A stretch of DNA of 64,000 nucleotides from Saussurea involucrata (Eukaryota > Streptophyta > Magnoliopsida > Asterales > Asteraceae): positions 5,832,501 to 5,896,500 of the forward strand of contig CM066315.1 of assembly GCA_033807775.1 (NCBI GenBank). The letters are read 5' to 3'. This document shows, piece by piece, positions 45,348 through 56,136 of this stretch. The position numbers and the translations under genes are program-made. The notes beneath the pieces are model-generated. The model made no database searches, was not told the origin of the DNA, and saw nothing but the letters and a program-made list of their open reading frames with translations. Position 1 is the stretch's first letter. The number at the start of each line of letters is the position of its first letter.

Positions 45348-46397
45348 TGTTGGTCCCAGCTATGGATTAGCAATGGTAAACAAGTATTGTAGAAGGGGGG
45401 TTGAATACAATACACAAAATTTTTCACTTAATTAATTCTTTATTGATTTAAAATCAAGAATTACACATAGAAAACTTAAAGATTGTTGCGGAACAAAACA
45501 GATAAAATATGCTTAAACAATCTAACACAAAGTCACACAGAGAATAAGAACAGTTGTAAAACACTTAGAACACAAATGAACTTCTTGAGAGAGAAATGCG
45601 CCAGCACTTGAAAGCTTGAGAGTCTGAAAACTGGTGTATTGCAAGGTTGAAGATGATCTCCTTTTATAGTGCCATGTGCATTAAATGCAATGGACACTTG
45701 TCAAAGAGAGCATGGAAGGCAGATAGGAAGCAGGTCTTCTGAAAAGTAATTTTGTCTTTTTACTTTTGTCTTCAAGCGTTGACCTGCTGGTTGAAGCAGA
45801 AGTTTCTTGAAAGAGATAAGAAATCCAAAGAGCCTTTTTCTGATCTTCGGATGATGTCTCTATCAATGCAAGATATCCTGAATATATTCTGCAGATAAAG
45901 TTAATATACCTGCTGAAATTTCTTTGCCGAAGATATGCCTAACATGTCTTCAAGGATTTTGCCTAACATGTTATCTTCTTCAAAAATCTTGCCGAAGATA
46001 TGCCTAACATGTCTTCAAGATTTTGCCTAACATGTTATCTTCTTCAAAGATCTTGCCGAAGATATGCCTAACATGTCTTCAAGGACTTTGCCTAACATTT
46101 CATCTTGTAACATGTCTTCAAAGATCTTGCCTAACATTTCATCTTCCAACATGTCTTCAAAAACTTCAAGTGAACTGGCCTAAGACTTTAGGAAGTCTTC
46201 AAGTAGCAGCTTAATCTTTGGTTGAGAAGTCTATCTTCAGTCCGCTTTGAAGATATACTTCTACTTTGTTTCTTCAGTTGATCTTCGACTTCACCAAACA
46301 TTTTTATACAATTAAACTGCTTGAACCTAAAGATTATTCTAAGTATGAATGTGAAATTGAGAGACTTAGGTCATCTTCAAATCTAAGTGACCCAACA
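45348..46397 (-). repeat. 3' LTR of the young Sirevirus-like element
   Basis: It is 1,050 bp and contains about three and a half tandem units of 64-65 bp starting TTGCCGAAGATATGCC (45924, 45989, 46053, then degenerate to about 46160). The same block is in the 5' LTR. Confidence 0.95.
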
Positions 46398-46411
46398 ATC
46401 TCCCCCTATTT
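46398..46411 (-). other. Polypurine tract of the young Sirevirus-like element
   Basis: On the minus strand AAATAGGGGGAGAT lies directly before the 3' LTR. It is about 270 bp past the end of the env-like ORF. Confidence 0.88.
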
Positions 46412-46680
46412 GAGGATGACATCCATACTTAGAATCTGAGAAGTAAACATTGAATAATTCATTTTTGACCCTTGTTTACTCTTTTGGGTTCTTTTCACAT
46501 AGTCCATTATTTTTGTTCTTTTTGGATTTTTTTTATTGTATCCGACATTTACAAGTAAAAAAAATGGTAAAGTATACTGTACAAACTATTAACAAAAATG
46601 TACTTGTATTGAAAACTTGAAAGAGCAGTAATCTTAAGTTTACAAGTACATATCAAAAGCATATAAAAAGGAAAACATGA

Positions 46681-49416
46681 TCACTTCTTCCTTTCCTGAA
46701 GTTCAGCAATGATGTGACGTTGGAAGAAAGTGCCTCCAAATGTGTCGGGGATGATGAGAAGGATGGCTTCAAGGAAGCTGGAGTCAGCAATGGATGTCTC
46801 TTTTGTTCGAAAGAATTCTTGAGAACCTTGGGCATTGTTGAAGAAAATGCCTGGGTATGGTTTTTGGGTTATAGAAGGAGATGACATCTTGGGGAGTGAG
46901 GGAGGCTTTAGATTCAGATTCTTTGAGTTAGGAATGATACCTTTGGCAGCAAGATCTTGGAAGATGGTTTGTTGAAAACCTATCTTTATCTTACTTACAT
47001 TTTCAAAGAGTCCTCGGAGATAGATGTTTATATCATCTAGGTTTGGACTATGAGAATCTTGAAGACAATATTCAATTTCATACCATTCTGAAACACCATA
47101 AGCATCAAGTTCAGGGAATCTTACCGGTGTGACGGTGTCATCAGCCCGAGTGAGTATCACATAGATGTCCTTTGACTCTTTATGGGTAGCAAGTTTGGCT
47201 TTGACAATATTTGAGATGCTGGTTCTTCCAATTAATTTCTTCTTGCACCATTCGAACTTTTTGAAGAACTCAGATTGCTCCCCCTCACTTAGTGCACCTG
47301 CATGCTTAGTTATTTGCTCCCCCTGACCTGATGGATATGCTTGTGTCGCTTTGGATGGGTCAGAAGGACTAGGTCTTACAGAGGAACCCGGTCGGTCGCT
47401 GGTAAATTTGTCTGGGCTTTTCTCCCCCTCAGCGGCAGACAGGTAATAACGTTTCACCCATCCAGCAAAGGTGGTGAGTGTGCGAGCCTGATCTTCAGGA
47501 AGAGCATCCATCTTGTGATGAAGAGATGTAAGAGAACTGAGGTGCTGAGAGTTGATGTCCTTTTGGCTCTGAAGTTCAGATTGGAGCCTATGAACTTCTT
47601 GGTCACGAGCATCTGAGGCAGCTTGCATGGCAGTCATGGAGAGAGTGAGACTGGCATTTGAGGCTAGGAGAGACTGAACCTGAGATTGTAAGCTTGAGAT
47701 GGAATCCTGGATGGAGTCAAGTTGGTGTGCTACATATCTGGTGGTTGAAGCTGCAATAGGTGGAGGACGACGAGGAGGAGAAGACCTTGAAGATGAAGGA
47801 GAGGATGACACCACCAACATGTTAAGGATAGGATCGTCCGTAGGATCCCTAGAAAGTGGTAGAGTGGTGGATGAGTCAGCAACATTAGAGCTTGAATGCT
47901 CAATTGAGTTGTCTTTTGGAGAAGACAGCTTAACTTCTTCGGTGGCAGTTGCTGAGTGAGAGGGAGGATCACCTGGAGAATCTTCAACAAGAAAGTCAAG
48001 TAAACATGTAGGACCCGTAGGGGGTCGTGCAGAAACATCGATCGCAGAACGATCGGGTGATAGGTCGTGCAGTGAGAAAGCAGTACCTTGGGCTGGAGAG
48101 AGACCCAAGTCATCTTCAACCACCAATAAGTTGGTAGAAGAAGGAGCAGTGTGGGTCCCCAAATTTTCAACCGCAACCTGTTGGGAGGAGACGGAGGAGC
48201 TAGCTAAGAGGTTAGCAGGTTCCCTGGGCCCGGTAGGGACAATTTCAACAGTTCCCGATTTTTGAGAATCGGTAGCTGGACGGTGTGGTTTGGCCCTTAA
48301 GGATATCCTAAGTCTTTTCAGGGAAGACTCGGGAGGGGATTTGGAGTGCCTTCGCTTTGAATAAGGTTTTATGACTGGGGAAGCCGCCGAAGGTTTGGTC
48401 GGCGGCAAAGTCATGGAAGAGAGTGCGGAGGTACCGGAAGCCTTAGATTTTTTTGAAGTGCTCGCCGGTATCACTCGGGAAGAGGGAGGAGGGTCCACTA
48501 CATTGGAGGGATTTGCGGACAGTTGAGAAGGAGGAGTGTCTGGATTATCCCCCCATTGTAGATTGGGAGAGTTAAGGATAGAAACCATACCTGGAAGAAG
48601 ACCATTGTCAGTTTCCTTTGGACCACGTTGAAGAATTGCCTTGGTGATGGTAGGTGCAAGAAAATCATAGGTGAACTTTGGGTTTGCCGACTTGCGATCA
48701 AGATCAAGTAATTTACCCATTTTATGTTCAATGATGATGGATAGGAACCGGGGGTAGGCAACATGTGGCCTTTTTGGAGGAGTCACAACTTCAACAATTT
48801 CATCAAAAAAATAGCGTGCAAAATCTATTTTTCTTTGAAACATAATGGCATGAGCAAGATTGGTGATATAGGAGGGGGATTGATCATGTCCTCCAGTTTT
48901 GCGACTTAAGCAAAAAATAATATGAGTGAAGAAGAAATGCCATACCCCACCCATGTATTTGCGCAGGAAAGTGCCAGGGCTTTTGTACTTTGCATCTACA
49001 GTGTAGTTCATGGCTTGTACCACATCTTCATGCTCCTTGTCAAGCGGAAAAGTTGCATACGAATCGTAACTGTCAAGATGAAGAGCGGTACGGACATCTT
49101 CCACATCAAAGGTAAGATCATGATCACCTGTGTCCGAAAGAATGCAAGCAGAAATGGTTTTGGGTGCACCATCATTCACAGAGCAAGTTAACCAAAAATT
49201 TCCAAGAAGATTTTTGCTCATCAGGAGAGATTTGGAGAAGGCATAGAGCAAAGGAGTTTGTTGAAGAAAGTGAGAAATGGGTAAGTGATCGGGATAGTCT
49301 GGATCATCTTCAAATCTTGCAATATGATTGCAAGTCTTGAAGACAAGATCTTCATGGCATGTGGGAATGAAGAATTTTGAAGATTTGGGTTTAGGATTGG
49401 GAGAAGAAGTAGACAT
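46681..49416 (-). CDS. Env-like third ORF of the Sirevirus-like element
   Basis: The open frame has 911 codons and lies between pol and the 3' LTR on the coding strand of the element. Residues about 16-225 form a conserved globular-looking part (FFIPTCHEDL, FWLTC, GDHDLTFDVEDVRTAL, GGVWHFFFTHII). Residues about 250-545 are Ser/Pro-rich and probably disordered. Residues about 560-640 are a heptad-rich coiled coil (LQSQVQSLLASN, HRLQSELQSQ). Residues about 680-911 are a second conserved-looking part. No signal peptide or clear membrane segment is visible, so membrane-envelope function is not supported by the sequence. The position matches the env-like genes of plant Sireviruses. The biochemical role is unknown. 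A relic of the same ORF at 29512-29911 shows it is a stable part of this family. Confidence 0.85.
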   Translation of the reverse strand: MSTSSPNPKPKSSKFFIPTCHEDLVFKTCNHIARFEDDPDYPDHLPISHFLQQTPLLYAFSKSLLMSKNLLGNFWLTCSVNDGAPKTISACILSDTGDHDLTFDVEDVRTALHLDSYDSYATFPLDKEHEDVVQAMNYTVDAKYKSPGTFLRKYMGGVWHFFFTHIIFCLSRKTGGHDQSPSYITNLAHAIMFQRKIDFARYFFDEIVEVVTPPKRPHVAYPRFLSIIIEHKMGKLLDLDRKSANPKFTYDFLAPTITKAILQRGPKETDNGLLPGMVSILNSPNLQWGDNPDTPPSQLSANPSNVVDPPPSSRVIPASTSKKSKASGTSALSSMTLPPTKPSAASPVIKPYSKRRHSKSPPESSLKRLRISLRAKPHRPATDSQKSGTVEIVPTGPREPANLLASSSVSSQQVAVENLGTHTAPSSTNLLVVEDDLGLSPAQGTAFSLHDLSPDRSAIDVSARPPTGPTCLLDFLVEDSPGDPPSHSATATEEVKLSSPKDNSIEHSSSNVADSSTTLPLSRDPTDDPILNMLVVSSSPSSSRSSPPRRPPPIAASTTRYVAHQLDSIQDSISSLQSQVQSLLASNASLTLSMTAMQAASDARDQEVHRLQSELQSQKDINSQHLSSLTSLHHKMDALPEDQARTLTTFAGWVKRYYLSAAEGEKSPDKFTSDRPGSSVRPSPSDPSKATQAYPSGQGEQITKHAGALSEGEQSEFFKKFEWCKKKLIGRTSISNIVKAKLATHKESKDIYVILTRADDTVTPVRFPELDAYGVSEWYEIEYCLQDSHSPNLDDINIYLRGLFENVSKIKIGFQQTIFQDLAAKGIIPNSKNLNLKPPSLPKMSSPSITQKPYPGIFFNNAQGSQEFFRTKETSIADSSFLEAILLIIPDTFGGTFFQRHIIAELQERKK

Positions 49417-50177
49417 GAGAGAAATTTGAATAGAAGAGATTGAAGAAATGAGAAGGAAAGTGGAGTATATATAGGAAGTAAGAGAGGGAAAGGTAAGGAA
49501 AGATATGATGGGTAATAAGATGGAAGGAAAGGTAGGAAAGGTAGGAAAGGTTGAGGGGGTAGGGAAAGGTTGAGTGTTTAGGTAATTGTGAGAAAGGTAT
49601 GGGGAGTAGGAAAAGTAGAAGAGAGGGTGTAAGAGAAATTTGAATAAAAAAAATGGGTGTTAAGGGTTTAGGGGGGGTTCGGCAAAGGGGGGGGGGGGGG
49701 GTTCGGGAAGGGGGGTAGCGGGGGGGGGGGGGGGGGGGGGTCGGGAAAGAGGGTTCCGGAAAATGGGTTTTTGTGATGGTGTGGTGTTTGTTCGGCAAAG
49801 AGAGAGCCAAAAAGAGGGTGTATTGGGTTTCTTTCCTAGCCAAAAATTTATAAGGTAAAAAAATGGTGTAGAGTAGAGTGTAGGTTGTGTTTGTGTGAAG
49901 GTAAAAAGGGGTTTGATGGATTGAGAAAGAAGGGTTAGGATGGAAAGTAAATGTGGATTGGTAAGAAAATGGAAGTGTGAGATTGAATTGACATGGATTG
50001 AGAGAGGTAAAAGGTGTGTTAGTTTGGTGAGAGAGATATGGTAAAAAATAGAGAGTGTGAGAGATGAATGCGTGATTTTTCTTGTAACTGATAAAATATC
50101 AGTACTTGAAAATTCGAACTGATAAAAATATATACAGGTTTTTGTTTTTTTTGATTTTTCTATTTTTTTTGTTTTTT
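49417..50177 (-). other. Pol-env spacer with extreme G-tracts
   Basis: The plus strand has G-runs of 14 (49688-49701), 6 (49710-49715) and 21 (49720-49740) inside a G/A-rich stretch, so the coding strand is poly-C here, about 270 bp before the env-like start. The runs could form quadruplexes or i-motifs, and their exact lengths are prone to sequencing error. Otherwise the spacer is purine-rich (GGAAAGGTAGG repeats near 49520) and non-coding. Confidence 0.85.
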
Positions 50178-53100
50178 TTATACATCTAAATTTAACATAC
50201 CAAGTTCGCCTAAGAGAAACTTGAACCGAGCTTCTTCTAGAGGCTTTGTGAAGAGATCCGCCAGTTGAAGATCGGTGGGGATGAAATGCAGTTCAATATC
50301 ACCTTTGGAGATGTGATCTCTTATGAAGTGATACCGAATATTAATGTGCTTGGATCTGGAGTGAAGCACCGGATTGTTTGCAATGGCAATTGCACTGGAG
50401 TTGTCACACAGGATTGGGACTTGAGAATAGATCTGATTGTAGTCCCTCAGTTGATTCTTCATCCACAGTATTTGAGCACAACAGCTACCAGCCGCAACAT
50501 ATTCAGCTTCAGCCGTGGAGGTGGAGACTGAGTGCTGCTTCTTGCTAGACCAACTAACAAGTTTACCACGAAGGAGTTGGCAGCTTCCAGTAGTGCTCTT
50601 TCTATCAATCTTTGATCCTGCAAAGTCAGAATCTGAATAACCCATTAGATCAGAACCTGAGTCTTTGGGATACCAAAGACCCAGATTCATGGTACCTTTC
50701 AGATACCGAAAGATGCGTTTAACCGCATCCATATGAGATTTCTTAGGATTGGCTTGGTAACGCGCACACAAACAGGTAGCGAACATAATGTCAAGTCTAC
50801 TAGCAGTAAGATAAAGAAGTGACCCAATCATTCCTCTAAACTTGGTGACATCAACTGATACACCATTTGTATCAGCATTAAGTTTTAGAGGTGGTGCCAT
50901 AGGAGTTTTCATGGGAGAGCATGTATCAAATTGAAACTTTTTCAAAAGATCACGAATGTATTTGCTTTGGTTTATAAAGATACCTTCAGAAGATTGTTTT
51001 ACTTGGAGACCCAAGAAAAATGTGAGCTCCCCCATCATGCTCATCTCATATTGACTCATCATGAGAGAGGCAAACTCATCACGCAGTGATTCATCGGTGG
51101 CACCAAAAATGATGTCATCCATATAGATTTGAACAAGAATAAGATTACCTGGGCTTTGTTTGATGAAAAAAGTGTTGTCAATCTTACCCCGAGTATACCT
51201 GTTCTTCAGAAGAAATTCAGCTAGAGTGTCATACCAGGCACGAGGAGTTTGTTTAAGGCCATAGAGAGCCTTATCCAATCTGTACACATAGTCAGGATGA
51301 GATGGATCTTCAAATCCAGGAGGTTGCTTCACATAGACTTCTTCAGCTAGCTCTCCATTCAGGAAGGCACTCTTGACATCCATCTGGAAGACTCTGAAGT
51401 TCTTGTATGCAGCATGAGCAAGGAAGATTCTGATTGCTTCAAGTCTGGCAACTGGAGCAAATGTTTCGTCATAGTCAATTCCTTCTTCTTGCATGTACCC
51501 TTGAGCAACCAGCCTGGCTTTATTTCTGATGACGGTGCCTTCTTCATCCATCTTGTTTCTGAAGACCCACTTGGTTCCTATGATTGTTTTTCTGGGAGGA
51601 CGAGGAACCAATCTCCAGACCTTGTTTCTTTCAAACTGAGAGAGTTCTTCTTGCATGGCAGTGATCCAACATGGATCAGCTAGAGCTTCTTCAACCTTCT
51701 TTGGCCCTATAAGGGACAAGAAGTTCACATAGAGACATATATTGTCTACTCCTCTTCTGGTTTGGACACCAGCCTGTTGATCACCAATTATTTGATCAAT
51801 TGGATGATCCTTGGTCCATTTTATAGCAGGAGGCAAAGCTGGAGGATAGGAAAGTTGTGGATGAGATGTGGAGGGTAGATATTCAGAAGGATTGAATGAA
51901 GAAGTATGGGGTGGATTTGATGAAGAAGGGATATTTGAGGGATGAGAGAGAGTGGTGTTTTGAAGAGAATTTTGGTTTTGGGAAGTTTGGATCGGCAGAG
52001 GATTTTCTTCTTGGTTTGAAGAAGGGTGAGTGGATGAGGAAGGATTATTATCTTGAGAGGTAGGATTTTGAGGAGAAGGTATGTGAATAGTTGGGTTAGG
52101 TGGAGAAGGAGAAGCATCACCAATGCAAGAGGTGATCCAACTATTTAATTCATCATCATCTGAGGAGAGAGATGATACCTTGAGGTCATCAAACTTGACA
52201 TGTATTGATTCATCAATACATTTTCTCCGAAGGTTGTAGACCATGTATGCTTTGGAGGTGAGAGAATAACCCATGAAGATGCCTTTATCTGCTTTAGGAT
52301 CAAACTTGCCCAAGTTTTCTCTATCATTCAGAATGTAGCAGACACACCCAAAGACATGAAGAAAACTGATGTTTGGTTTTTTACCATAAAAGACTTCATA
52401 GGGAGTCTTATTATGTCTTTTTACAATAATGGACCTATTTTGGGTAAAACATGCAGTATTAATTGCTTCAGCCCAAAAGTAGGTAGGCAGGTGAGATTCA
52501 CTCAGCATGGATCTGGCAACTTCACACAGCGTCATGTTCTTTCTCTCCACCACACCATTTTGTTGTGGAGTCCGTACATCTGAAAAATTATGAGAGATGC
52601 CCTTTTCATTGAAGAAGTCATCCAACACACTGTTTTTGAATTCAGTGCCGTTGTCACTCCTTACTGATCTTACCAGCTGCCCATTCATCACTTCAGATCT
52701 TTTGACGAACTTTATGATTTCTTCAGAAGTATCACTTTTGTACCTGAGAAAAAAAAATACCCAAGTGTAACGTGTAAATTCATCAATAATAACGAGAATG
52801 TACCTTCTTCCAACAAGGCTTGGAGTGCTGACTGGTCCACACAGATCCATGTGCAGCATCTGAAGAGGTTGAGAAATGGAGAAGCATTGCTTGGACTTGA
52901 ATTAAGATTTTGTGAGCTTTCCCTTCTCACAAGCAGCACATAGCTTTTCTTTCACAAAGGTCAGCTTTGGCATTCCAGACAAGAGCTCTTTAGAAAAGAG
53001 AGAGTTCAAGGTTTTGAAGTTGAAGTGAGAGAGACGCTTGTGCCAAAGCCAACTGATTTTAGCAGAGTTTTCAGAGACAAAACAGATGTTTGTTTCAGAA

Positions 53101-53447
53101 GATGAACTCTGTCCCATGTCTATAACATAGACATTTTCTTTTCGGTACCCGGAGAGTACAACTTTCATGTCTTTGTCAACCACCGTGCAAATGGACAGTT
53201 CAAAAATTACTTTATAGCCGAGGTCACACAGCTGGCTTATGCTCAAGAGGTTGTGCATCAAGCCTTCAACGTACGCTACTTTATTAAAGGTGATGGAACC
53301 ATTAGAGAGAGTTCCGTAGCCTTTAGTGCTGCCACGAGAATGATCGCCAAAGATAACAGATGGACCTTTAGCCGCCACGAAGTTAACAAGAAGAGGTTTG
53401 TTTCCAGTCATATGACGTGAACATCCACTATCCAGATACTAGATCTG
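50178..53447 (-). pseudogene. Sirevirus-like pol (protease to RNase H), interrupted
   Basis: On the minus strand the protease starts near YLDSGCSRHMTG (about 53440) and continues into the integrase finger WHKRLSHFN...CAACEKGK (52902-53060). A TAA stop at about 52902 separates this from a clean 893-codon frame (52859-50178). That frame holds the integrase core (SDNGTEF, PQQNGVVERKN), reverse transcriptase (WVFRNKMDEEG, DVKSAFLNGE, catalytic QIYMDDIIFG) and RNase H (GYSDSDFAG, STAEAEYVAAG, HINIRYHFIRDHI), ending GMLNLDV. A TAG replaces the residue before YLDSG. The catalytic box has Met where the older copy has Val; both occur in copia enzymes. Lesions in the first 550 bp make this copy non-autonomous, while the rest is well preserved. 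Confidence 0.9.
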
Positions 53448-53479
53448 TTGATGTCCATAAACCTGCAGTCACAGAAAAA

Positions 53480-56085
53480 TTAGTTCTTTGGTACCCATTT
53501 GGATATGGGTCCTTTTGGGTGAGAAGAAGAAACAGAGAGATCTTTAGATGAGTTCCTGTCCATTCTCTCAAGAGGACAATCTTTAGCCATATGAAAAGTG
53601 TCACCACAGTTATAGCGTTTTCTATAGATAAACACTTTTTTAACATTATTACCACTTTCCTTGTTTTGACCTTTCACATTGATTTTTATGATCTTGGCTG
53701 AAGAGGATGAACCAAGAGGCGTGGTTCCTAGGATTCCTTTGTAAGGGATGAGAGTTGGTGAATGACAGGATTCTTTGGAATTTGACATCTTTAGGAGCAC
53801 AGATCGAGGAATGGGAAAAGTAGAGGATTTATCAGTATATTTCTTTGGAGTTTTACTTTTGGGATGGAAATATGCAACTGATTTCCCTTTTTCAGAAGTG
53901 GAGAATCTGTTTGAAGAAGGTTGAGGTTCTCTCTTGGGGATCTTTGAAGGCTTAGGTCTAGAGGAAGAGGCTTCATCTATGTGTAGGGATTTCATCATCT
54001 CATGAACAGGTTTGGGAAGGTCATTAGAGCCTTGGGCTTCTTCAACTTCAGAAGTTGAGGCATCACCTTTAGCTTTAATAAACATCCCAAACTTCAAGGC
54101 TTCAGAAAGATCAACAGAGTTCATTGAATGAGTATCACTTGAATGATGTTCAGAGGACTCATAGAATGGAGGAAGCACAAAGGAAGTGGAAGCATGAACA
54201 GTTGAGGTAGAGTCAATGTCCATTTTGCCAAAGCCAAGTCCAGATTTGTCATCACACTTCATTTGGTCTTTAAAAATCTTTTATAAATTCTTAGAAGAAT
54301 TAGTCCACTTTTTCACAGTTTCTTGTTCTTCTTTGAGTCTTTTGAACAACTTATTTTTCTCTTTAGCAAGTGTAAAGTTTATGGTTTTCAGATCTTCAAG
54401 CTCAGCTTTGATTTTGTCAAAATGTTTTAGTTGAGAAAGACAGATTTGAAGTTGAGAAGAAAGAGATTTTATCTGAGCATTTGCCTTTTTCTTAGCATCT
54501 TTAGCATCATGGAAGTCAACAGTTAAAGAGTCAAATGCTTCAATTTTTTCAGCATCAGTAAGAGTGTGAAAGGGATGTATCTGAGTGGATGAGGAAGAGC
54601 ATCCTGTCGAGACTAGAGCAAGAGTGGAAGGAGTTTCCTCACAGTCATTGATGTCATCAATCTTTGCCATGAAACAAATATTGGCCATGTCCTTATCACT
54701 GTCAGATGTGGGTTCATCTACTAAGTCATGATACTCAGCCAGCAGACCCGTTCCCTTTTTGGAAAGAAGTTCATTTCTCTCCTTTTCTCTTTTGTATTTA
54801 GCCTTGTACTTTTCAGCACGGTCAGAGTTCACAGAGGAACCAGGTTGGCCAGATATTTGAGAAGAGGAGTGATTTGAATCGGGTCTGGATCTGTTAGATT
54901 TTGAAAAGGGACGACTAGAGGAAGAGTTCTTTGATTTTTCAGAAAGCTTGCTTCTGCACTCAGAGGCAAAGTGACCTTTCTTCCCACATTTAAAGCATTC
55001 CTCATTTGATTTATCAGTTGAGGAGTGCTTGGGAAATTTTGAGAAGATTTTCTAGAAAATTTAGATTTACTAGAGGAGAAACGGGATCTAGGTTTAGAGT
55101 ATCCTGCCAGCATGGCTATGCCATCTATCAGTTGGTCAACGGGGGTTTCCTCACCTTCATCATCAGCATCACTAAGATATGCCTCCGAATGATCATTGGT
55201 ATCTTCTTGACTATCATGGTCAGAATCAGAAGGATATGTAATTCTAGGAATGCACACAGATCTTTTGGAAGAGTCACTTACAAGAGCTAGGGAAGAGCTT
55301 TTGATATCTTTAATGACAGACTTCCTTTGGAGCTTGGTTTGCTCAAAGTTAAAGAGAGTACCATAAAGAGCTGTGAGAGGCATATGATCAAGATCCTTGG
55401 TTGTCTTAATGCATGTGCAGATATTTTCCCAGAACTCAGGAAGACAGTCTATAAATTTGCATAAGACTTTCTCATTGTCATAAATGCGACCCAACAGCTT
55501 AAGATCATTAAGCAGACTGTTAAAACGGTTATAATAATCAGAAAGCGATTCTCCTTTTTCATGAGCAAACAGTTCATATTTTCTAACAAGAGCGATTTTT
55601 CTGCTCTTTTTCACTTCAGAAGTTCCTTCATAAAGAACACACAGAGTATACCACATTTCTTTAGCAGTAGAAAAGTTTACAAGAGAGTGATAAACTTCAT
55701 CAGGCAAAGAGAGGGCAATGATGGCTCTGACTTTAGTGTCAAGAGCTACAAGACGCTTGTCTTCATCAGTGTACTTACTGGGGTCCTTTACAATGTATCT
55801 CCCAGTAGCTGGTGTTCGTTCTTCCTCATCAGAAGAAGAATCATCACCATCCTCATCTTTATTTTTGGCATTATAACGATCCAAAACTCTTGGGACAATA
55901 GGTCCTTCATGGAGTATAGTAGGATATCTGCTGTCAACTCCTTCTAGAAAGAGCATCATACGACTTTTCCACAGAGAGAAGTTATTAGGGTTAAACTTTG
56001 GTGGTTTGGCTATGGAGCCATTTTCGTATGATCCAGCATTTGAGTTTTGAGAAGAAACATTGTTTAAAGAAGAAGATGAAGCCAT
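53480..56085 (-). pseudogene. Sirevirus-like gag, one frameshift and one stop
   Basis: It starts MASSSSLNN at 56085, about 40 bp after the primer site. The capsid-like UBN2-type part (ALSLPDEVYHSL, FEQTKLQRKS) lies in 56085-55050. A frameshift near 55040 puts the CCHC knuckle CFKCGKKGHFASEC (about 54960-55000) in another frame. A long coiled-coil segment (KAELEDLKTINF) runs to an in-frame TAA at 54281-54283, after which the same frame continues to a second CCHC-like knuckle (YNCGDTFHMAKDC, about 53610) and ends KWVPKN at 53480. The gag end and its stop are conserved in the older copy (59648). Gag forms the particle and binds RNA. This copy could make only truncated forms. Confidence 0.9.
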
Positions 56086-56122
56086 TGCAGATCAGATCAA
56101 GCTTATTAGATTAAGCTGACCT

Positions 56123-56134
56123 GCTCTGATACCA
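56123..56134 (-). other. Primer-binding site, tRNA-iMet (Sirevirus-like)
   Basis: On the minus strand TGGTATCAGAGC begins two bases after the 5' LTR and is followed by AGGTCA. The extended string GTGGTATCAGAGCAGGTCA also occurs in the TRIM-like element at 58853-59489. Confidence 0.93.
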
Positions 56135-56136
56135 CT

